A DNA stretch of 9,830 nucleotides, from positions 1 to 9,830 of the forward strand of contig JAFAPG010000437.1 of NCBI GenBank assembly GCA_019247235.1, read 5' to 3'. The notes under the pieces were generated by a model. It was not told the origin of the DNA. It saw only the letters and a program-made list of their open reading frames with translations, and did not search any database. The first letter of the stretch is position 1. Every line of letters starts with the position of its first letter. The position numbers and the translations under genes are program-made. The stretch comes from Acidobacteriota bacterium. GTDB lineage: Bacteria; Acidobacteriota; Terriglobia; Terriglobales; Acidobacteriaceae. Positions 5,319 to 9,830 of this stretch are shown here, one piece after another.

Positions 5319-6358
5319 ACGCGGTCGAAGAACTCCGCCCCCTTCGCATGCCCCTCGAGCCAGCGAACGCCATTCAAGTCGATCACATTGTGAAAAAATT
5401 CGGCGAATTTGTCGCCGTGGACGACGTTTCTTTTGGCGTTCAAGAAGGCGAAATCTTCGGCTTACTGGGGCCGAATGGGGCGGGAAAGTCGACCCTGATC
5501 CGCATGATGACCACGCTGATTCCGATCACCGCCGGTAAGGCCACGATCGCTGGACACGACGTCGAACGCGCGGCCGATGATGCGCGGCGCGCCATTGGAG
5601 TGATTCCGCAGGCATTGACCAGCGACATCGATCTCACGGTAGAGGAGAACCTGAGCATCTATGCCAAACTCTACGATGTACCGGCCGCCAAACGAAAGCA
5701 GGCGATTGACGAACTGCTGGAGTTGGTCGATCTAGCAAAATGGCGTTCGGCACAAACCAAAACTCTTTCTGGAGGTATGCGCAGACGGCTTGAAATCGCC
5801 CGAGGCCTCGTCCACAGCCCCCGCATCTTCTTTCTCGATGAGCCCACTACGGGATTAGACCCGGTGTCGCGGGTGGCAGTCTGGGAGATGCTGACCAATA
5901 TCAAGAATCGACGCCAGCTTACGATTCTGATCCCCACTCATTACATGGACGAAGCCGACCGCCTCTGCGACCGCATCGCTATTGTGGATCACGGGAAACT
6001 GGTGGCCCTCGACACTCCGGCGGCGCTCAAGGCGAGCGTGCCGGGATCGAATGTGATCGAGGTCCAGTTTGAGAAGACCCCAGAACACTGGGACGAACAG
6101 CTGCGCCGCTTGCCGGAAGTGACGTCGCTACGCCATCAAGGGGCGGCCATGTACCGGGTTCTTAGCAGCAACGGCTCGCGCACCACGACCCAGTTGGTGG
6201 AGTTGGCGGTCCAAGCCGGAGTAGCCCTGAAATCTCTTTCCGTGCAGAACACCACTTTGGACGATGTATTTGTCCACTACACGGGCCGGCAATTGCGCGA
6301 TGAACTGGTCAAAGCTTACTCCTTTGTCATGCCGCCCCGGCCCGGGGTGCAGCCATGA
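5315..6358 (+). CDS. ABC exporter ATP-binding protein (DrrA/YbhF-like)
   Basis: A 347-residue nucleotide-binding subunit powering an ABC-2 type exporter at the cytoplasmic face. The full motif set is present: Walker A GPNGAGKST (52-60), Q-loop Gln99, signature LSGGM (151-155), Walker B IFFLDEP (171-177) with catalytic Glu176, D-loop near 181, and H-loop His209 in PTHYMDEAD. After the ATPase core, a C-terminal extension (about 240-330) resembles the accessory domain common in DrrA/CcmA-type ATPases. It has a single ABC domain, whereas E. coli YbhF has two, so it should work as a homodimer. It overlaps the adaptor gene and the permease gene by 4 bases each, which indicates translational coupling. 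The ATG at 5315 is fixed by that overlap. Confidence 0.95.
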   Translation: MNAVEELRPLRMPLEPANAIQVDHIVKKFGEFVAVDDVSFGVQEGEIFGLLGPNGAGKSTLIRMMTTLIPITAGKATIAGHDVERAADDARRAIGVIPQALTSDIDLTVEENLSIYAKLYDVPAAKRKQAIDELLELVDLAKWRSAQTKTLSGGMRRRLEIARGLVHSPRIFFLDEPTTGLDPVSRVAVWEMLTNIKNRRQLTILIPTHYMDEADRLCDRIAIVDHGKLVALDTPAALKASVPGSNVIEVQFEKTPEHWDEQLRRLPEVTSLRHQGAAMYRVLSSNGSRTTTQLVELAVQAGVALKSLSVQNTTLDDVFVHYTGRQLRDELVKAYSFVMPPRPGVQP

Positions 6359-7467
6359 ATCGAATGCTGGCCATTGTGGAACGCGAGTTGCGGAAATTCT
6401 TTCGTTCCCCCGCCTTGATGCTGGTTTCGATGATCTTCCCCCTGGTGCAGCTGATTGTATTGGGCAACGCCTTTGGAGGAAAAATTAAGGACGCCAAGCT
6501 GGGCCTAGTCGATGAGGACGGTGGGCCGCAAGCTCTCAAGATTCGCGAGGCCTTTGATTCGGTGCGCAGTAACCTGCGCACCTTCCAGCCGGTCTATTAC
6601 AACAACGAGAGACAAGCCGTCGAAGCTGTGCGCAATGGAAAGATCCAGGGAGCAGTGATCATCCCGCCGCAGTATTCGCGGCGCGTCTATGAGAAACAAC
6701 AGCCGCAGATTGCTCTGGTGGTCGACAATAGCGACAACTTTATGACCTCGACGCTAGAAAGCGAGGTCAGTGATATTACCGCGGCACTGAACAATCCTAC
6801 GGTCGAGCCTCGCATGCTCGAACAGGTGGTATTACAAATTGTGGAACTCTATCCCTACATCGAGTACATGAAATATCTGCTCCCCGGCTCGATCGCCCTG
6901 GCCATGTTTGTCTCGGTCATGATCGGTGGCGGCATGCTTTATATCGACGATAAAGCCCGCGGCGTTCACGAAGGTTATCTGGTAACCCCCATCACGAAAG
7001 CCGAGCTGGTATTTGGTTTGAATGCCGCCGGCGCCATTAAAGCGGTGATGACCGGGGTAGTCATTACCTTGGTGGGATCGCTTTTGGCGGGAGTCGGCAC
7101 TATCTTCCATCCCGCCACCATGCTTGGCCTGGCGATAATGATCTTGCTCACCTCGCTGGCCTTTAATGCCATGATGTTTTTACTGATGGTGCGGGTCGAA
7201 GACCCGCTCGTTCCCCGCGCCACGTTCGGCATTTTGAATACCTTGCTGTTTTTTCCCAGTGGATCGGTCTATCCCGTGCAGGCCTTCCCCGGATGGTTGC
7301 GCGTCATCTCTCAGGTTGATCCCTTCACCTTTGCCGTTCACGGATTTAAATCGCTCTTGCTCAAGGAAACCAGTCTGGTCGCCATCTGGCAGGACCTGGC
7401 TTATCTGGCCGTATTCGCGGTCGTTGCTTTGGCCATTGCTGTACCTTTGTTCAAGCGTACGCTGTAG
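6355..7467 (+). CDS. ABC-2 type exporter permease (YbhS/YbhR-like)
   Basis: A 370-residue membrane subunit with ABC-2 family topology. A first membrane helix (about 20-40, LMLVSMIFPLVQLIVLGNAF) is followed by a large soluble extracytoplasmic region (about 45-170) rich in charged residues. About five more membrane helices follow (near 176-195, 225-247, 256-278, 289-306 and 343-366). The segment FPSGSVYPVQAFPGWLRVISQVDPFTFAVHG before the last helix (split over 300-330) is typical of the family. It is the last gene of the operon and overlaps the ATPase gene in ATGA. E. coli's comparable system has two permeases; here there is only one, so a homodimer is inferred. Substrate unknown; drug or lipid-like molecules are plausible. 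Confidence 0.93.
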   Translation: MNRMLAIVERELRKFFRSPALMLVSMIFPLVQLIVLGNAFGGKIKDAKLGLVDEDGGPQALKIREAFDSVRSNLRTFQPVYYNNERQAVEAVRNGKIQGAVIIPPQYSRRVYEKQQPQIALVVDNSDNFMTSTLESEVSDITAALNNPTVEPRMLEQVVLQIVELYPYIEYMKYLLPGSIALAMFVSVMIGGGMLYIDDKARGVHEGYLVTPITKAELVFGLNAAGAIKAVMTGVVITLVGSLLAGVGTIFHPATMLGLAIMILLTSLAFNAMMFLLMVRVEDPLVPRATFGILNTLLFFPSGSVYPVQAFPGWLRVISQVDPFTFAVHGFKSLLLKETSLVAIWQDLAYLAVFAVVALAIAVPLFKRTL

Positions 7468-7489
7468 TCATCACCGGGGACCGGGATGC

Positions 7490-7524
7490 TTTCCGCCGTC
7501 TTTTCGAGAGCGGGAACTTTTTCT
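7490..7524 (+). terminator. Probable intrinsic terminator of the efflux operon
   Basis: TTTCCGC (7490-7496) pairs with GCGGGAA (7510-7516), 7 pairs with one G-U, with a short TCT/AGA extension in the loop. CTTTTTCT follows directly. It lies 22 bases after the permease stop, as expected for the end of the operon. Confidence 0.55.
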
Positions 7525-7555
7525 AATTCTCTGGCTTCCATATATTCTGGAAGTC

Positions 7556-8029
7556 ATGACCCTACTCGATGCTGAGCAGTATGACGAGGCACGCGCGCGC
7601 CGGCGTCGCAATCTGACCATTGTCGCCGTCATCGCCTGTCTGATTCTGGTCTGGGTGGGATACCATCTGCGCAATTACCCGGAGCGCCACGCCGCCAAGC
7701 AATTTTTCGCCGCCCTCAAGCGCCAGGATTATGAAGGTGCTTTCGCACTCTGGTTTCGCGATCCGATTTGGAAGCAGCATCCTGGCCGATACTCAAAGTA
7801 CGGGTACGGAGACTTCTATCGGGATTGGGGACCAGCCGGGGATTGGGGAGCCATTAAGTCCTACACCGTCGACTGCTCCTATGCAGCCGGCAATGGCGTG
7901 ATCATTCAGGTCACGGTCAACCAGCGCGCCCAGCATACGTATGTATGGGTGGACAAGGGTGACAAGACTCTGGATTTTTCGCCTAACGAGGTTGACTGCG
8001 GCAACTGGTGGGGCTGGCTCACCGAATAA
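7556..8029 (+). CDS. Hypothetical single-pass membrane protein, 157 residues
   Basis: I do not recognise a named family. The protein has a short arginine-rich cytoplasmic N-terminus (ARARRRRN, about 12-19), one membrane helix (about 20-37, ending LVWVGYHL) and an extracytoplasmic domain of about 115 residues. By the positive-inside rule the domain faces outward. The segment AAKQFFAALKRQDYEGAFALW is reminiscent of the first helices of NTF2-like/lipoprotein folds that bind small ligands, but this is only a resemblance. The domain is rich in Tyr and Trp, with two cysteines (in VDCSYAA and NEVDCGNWWGW) that could form a disulfide. The ATG at 7556 has GGAAG just upstream with short spacing. A TATATT box at 7541-7546 lacks a good -35 partner. 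It follows the efflux terminator, so it is probably a separate transcript. Confidence 0.75.
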   Translation: MTLLDAEQYDEARARRRRNLTIVAVIACLILVWVGYHLRNYPERHAAKQFFAALKRQDYEGAFALWFRDPIWKQHPGRYSKYGYGDFYRDWGPAGDWGAIKSYTVDCSYAAGNGVIIQVTVNQRAQHTYVWVDKGDKTLDFSPNEVDCGNWWGWLTE

Positions 8030-8326
8030 GCCCAGGGGAGAAGGGCCATCTCCTTCTCGGCTGACAACGCTCCTGGTCGCTGACGTAGACACTTACAAAA
8101 TGCAAGCGGTAGGGACTGCTTCGATCCAGGCGAAACCCAGAGTCCGTGTACTCGCCGAAGTCCGACTGGCGCGTACACTCCACGATCCGGTCTTCGAGCC
8201 AACTATCAGAAAGGGAAGGGTGCGCAGGCGTGGGTAAGTTCCCGACGGCCAGGTTACGGGCACGACCCCATCCACAAGATAGAAGCTTCGTGTACGCCCA
8301 TTTTTTAGGTATTTATCCGCAGTTGA
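8030..8326. other. Intergenic stretch between convergent genes; hairpin, no gene seen
   Basis: About 300 bases separate the membrane-protein gene from the end of fabD. A perfect 7-bp stem GAGAAGG (8038-8044)/CCTTCTC (8052-8058) lies 8 bases after the upstream stop. It has no T-run on either strand, so it is at most a weak terminator. Open frames across the rest show no recognisable protein, and no tRNA cloverleaf was found. Confidence 0.4.
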
Positions 8327-9268
8327 TTAGGTTGAGGCCACGGTCCTCAGAAAATCCTCGGTCTTTTTCAAGGAGGCTTGGTCTTCGACGTTGAGACACT
8401 TCTTCGAGCGATCAATCTGGCGCATCAAGCCGCATAACACCTTGCCAGGTCCCACTTCGACGAAGGTATCGACTTGCTGTCCGATGAGCCAATCGATCGA
8501 TTGGCTCCATTTCACCGAGCCTGTCACCTGACGAATGAGCGCTTCCCGCGAAGTTTCCGCTTCCGCGACTGGCCTTGCATAGACATTGGCCACCACCGGA
8601 CACCGAGGGCGTTCAAAGCTCAGGTTAGCCAAATCAGTGGCAAGCCGCTCCTCCGCGGCCTTCATCAGCGAGCAATGAAATGGGGCGCTCACGGGAAGAA
8701 TTTTGCTGCGTTTAGCACCGCGTTCATCGGCCAGGCGTACGGCCCGCTCGACCGCGGCGCGATGGCCGGAGATCACAATCTGCTCGGGAGAATTAAGGTT
8801 GGCCGGCTCGCAGACTTCGCCTTGGGCGGCTTCGCCGCAGACAGAGATCACCGCATCCACATCCATTCCCAGAATTGCTGCCATCGCTCCAACTCCGTCG
8901 GGTACGGCCTCCTGCATGTATTGGCCCCGCTTATGTACGGCGCGCACGGCCTCGGCGAAGGGGATGGTTCCTGCTACCACATGGGCGGAATACTCTCCTA
9001 AACTGTGCCCGGCGACAAACGCGGGAGCCGGGCTGCTTTGCTTGAAAACCGCCCAGGCGGCGATCGAAGTGGTGAGAATGGCGGGTTGGGTGATCTCGGT
9101 GCGCCGCAATTGTTCTTCCGGACCGTGGAAGCACAGGCGAGAGAGCTCGATCTCTAGAGCCTCATCAGCTTCTTCAAACAGCCGACGGGCGTGAGGATAA
9201 TGTTCCGCCAGATCCTTGCCCATTCCGCACACCTGCGAACCCTGTCCGGGAAAAAGCAGCGCAATCAT
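8327..9268 (-). CDS. fabD: Malonyl-CoA:acyl carrier protein transacylase
   Basis: A 313-residue FabD that moves malonyl from CoA to acyl carrier protein, supplying the elongation unit for cytoplasmic fatty acid synthesis. The oxyanion-side motif FPGQGSQ (6-12, Gln9), nucleophile Ser89 in GHSLGEYSA, Arg114 in VHKRGQYMQ, His197 in SAPFHCSLM and Gln246 line up with the known E. coli catalytic and binding residues. C-terminal TFVEVGPGKVL is also typical. The ATG at 9268 is chosen because AGGAG sits 7 bases upstream and the protein then begins directly at MIALLFPGQG; an upstream in-frame start at 9304 would add 12 unrelated residues. The octamer TTCAGGAG occurs twice just before the start. The gene lies 42 bases downstream of plsX, so they likely form one operon. 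No fabG, acpP or fabF follows. Confidence 0.96.
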   Translation of the reverse strand: MIALLFPGQGSQVCGMGKDLAEHYPHARRLFEEADEALEIELSRLCFHGPEEQLRRTEITQPAILTTSIAAWAVFKQSSPAPAFVAGHSLGEYSAHVVAGTIPFAEAVRAVHKRGQYMQEAVPDGVGAMAAILGMDVDAVISVCGEAAQGEVCEPANLNSPEQIVISGHRAAVERAVRLADERGAKRSKILPVSAPFHCSLMKAAEERLATDLANLSFERPRCPVVANVYARPVAEAETSREALIRQVTGSVKWSQSIDWLIGQQVDTFVEVGPGKVLCGLMRQIDRSKKCLNVEDQASLKKTEDFLRTVAST

Positions 9269-9310
9269 CAAATTCTCCTGAATCCTCTGCTCCTGAAAGG
9301 CCAATCACTG

Positions 9311-9830
9311 CTAGGTGATCATTTCCGGGGTTGGACGCATGGCCGCCAGCTCATTTTCGATGCTCAGCGTAATATTACGTTCCACAAACTCGGCGGCCAC
9401 ACGAATGGCATTTTTGATGGCGTTGGCGTTCGATGACCCGTGGGTGATGAAGCAAGCCCCCTTCACTCCTAGTAAAGGGGCTCCTCCGTATTCGGTATGA
9501 TCCAGTCGCTTTTTGAAGTCGGAAAAAGCGCTGCGCGAAAGCAAGTATCCAACTTGACGGGTGATGGTGGTCGCCAAAGTTTCCTTCAAGGTGGCTCGCA
9601 CTAAACTGACCACGCCTTCTGAGGTCTTCAAGGCTACATTGCCGACGAATCCGTCGCTGACGATGACATCGGCGACACCGCTGAACAAATCGCGACCTTC
9701 GACGTTGCCGATGAAGTTCAGCGGCAACTGCTTCAGAGCTTGATAGGCTTCACGCGTGAGCTCGTTGCCTTTGCCTTCCTCTTCTCCGATCGAAAGCAGT
9801 CCCACGCGCGGGTGTGAGGTGCCGAACATA
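9311..9830 (-). CDS. plsX: Phosphate acyltransferase PlsX, C-terminal half (runs off right edge)
   Basis: The last 172 residues of PlsX, which converts acyl-ACP to acyl-phosphate, the acyl donor for PlsY in phospholipid synthesis. Family blocks are clear: PRVGLLSIGEEEGKGNEL near the left of the fragment, GNVEGRDLF, VIVSDGFVGNVALKTSEG, and near the end EYGGAPLLGVKG with HGSSNANAIKNAIRVA. PlsX proteins are usually about 340 residues, so roughly the N-terminal half and the start codon lie beyond the window. The stop is the TAG at 9313-9311, 42 bases before the fabD start, giving a plsX-fabD operon. In many bacteria fabH sits between the two; it is absent here. Identification is firm from conserved motifs. 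Confidence 0.95.
   Translation of the reverse strand, partial: MFGTSHPRVGLLSIGEEEGKGNELTREAYQALKQLPLNFIGNVEGRDLFSGVADVIVSDGFVGNVALKTSEGVVSLVRATLKETLATTITRQVGYLLSRSAFSDFKKRLDHTEYGGAPLLGVKGACFITHGSSNANAIKNAIRVAAEFVERNITLSIENELAAMRPTPEMIT

Noticed and set aside
8038..8058. Perfect 7-bp hairpin as an intrinsic terminator
   Set aside because: No T-run follows the stem on either strand, so it is noted only as a hairpin within the intergenic entry.
8110..8135. TTCGATCC-like motif suggesting a tRNA T-loop
   Set aside because: No flanking acceptor, D or anticodon stems could be drawn on either strand.
1..9830. CRISPR arrays, insertion sequences, rRNA or phage genes
   Set aside because: No regularly spaced repeats, transposase or integrase motifs, long terminal inverted repeats or rRNA-like sequence were seen.

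Overview
The window is a moderately GC-rich bacterial chromosome segment. Its content fits an acidobacterium: a hopanoid-type GT21 glycosyltransferase, a SAM-I riboswitch with an intrinsic terminator, a CysO-like sulfur carrier, and plsX directly followed by fabD. The phylum is an inference from gene content, not a measured match.

Layout. Bases 1-506 (minus strand) hold the N-terminal part of an HpnI-like ceramide/hopanoid glycosyltransferase that runs off the left edge. Bases 507-899 hold the control region of the next operon: a sigma70-type promoter (610-638), a complete SAM-I riboswitch aptamer (676-786), an antiterminator and an intrinsic terminator (817-852). This region controls a threonine-synthase-family PLP enzyme (900-2150) and a CysO/ThiS/MoaD-like sulfur carrier (2217-2498). 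A SAM-repressed pair of a threonine-synthase homologue and a sulfur carrier points to methionine (homocysteine) synthesis rather than threonine synthesis. This is the most interesting observation here.

Bases 2590-3221 (minus) hold a type II toxin-antitoxin pair: a Phd/YefM-type antitoxin and a VapC PIN-domain toxin, overlapping by 4 bases. A perfect 14-bp palindrome lies on the antitoxin's -10 region. Bases 3241-3532 hold no recognisable gene, only ambiguous coding-like fragments.

Bases 3556-7467 (plus) form a tightly coupled four-gene operon: TetR-family repressor, HlyD/EmrA-type adaptor, ABC ATPase and ABC-2 permease. All three junctions are 4-base ATGA overlaps. It resembles a compact CecR-YbhGFSR efflux system and is preceded by a perfect 18-bp palindrome ending 3 bases before the tetR start. 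A probable terminator follows at 7490-7524.

Bases 7556-8029 encode a small single-pass membrane protein of unknown function. Bases 8030-8326 show no gene. On the minus strand, fabD (malonyl-CoA:ACP transacylase, 8327-9268) lies 42 bases downstream of plsX, whose C-terminal half fills the right end (9311-9830). Together they form a phospholipid/fatty-acid initiation operon read leftward.
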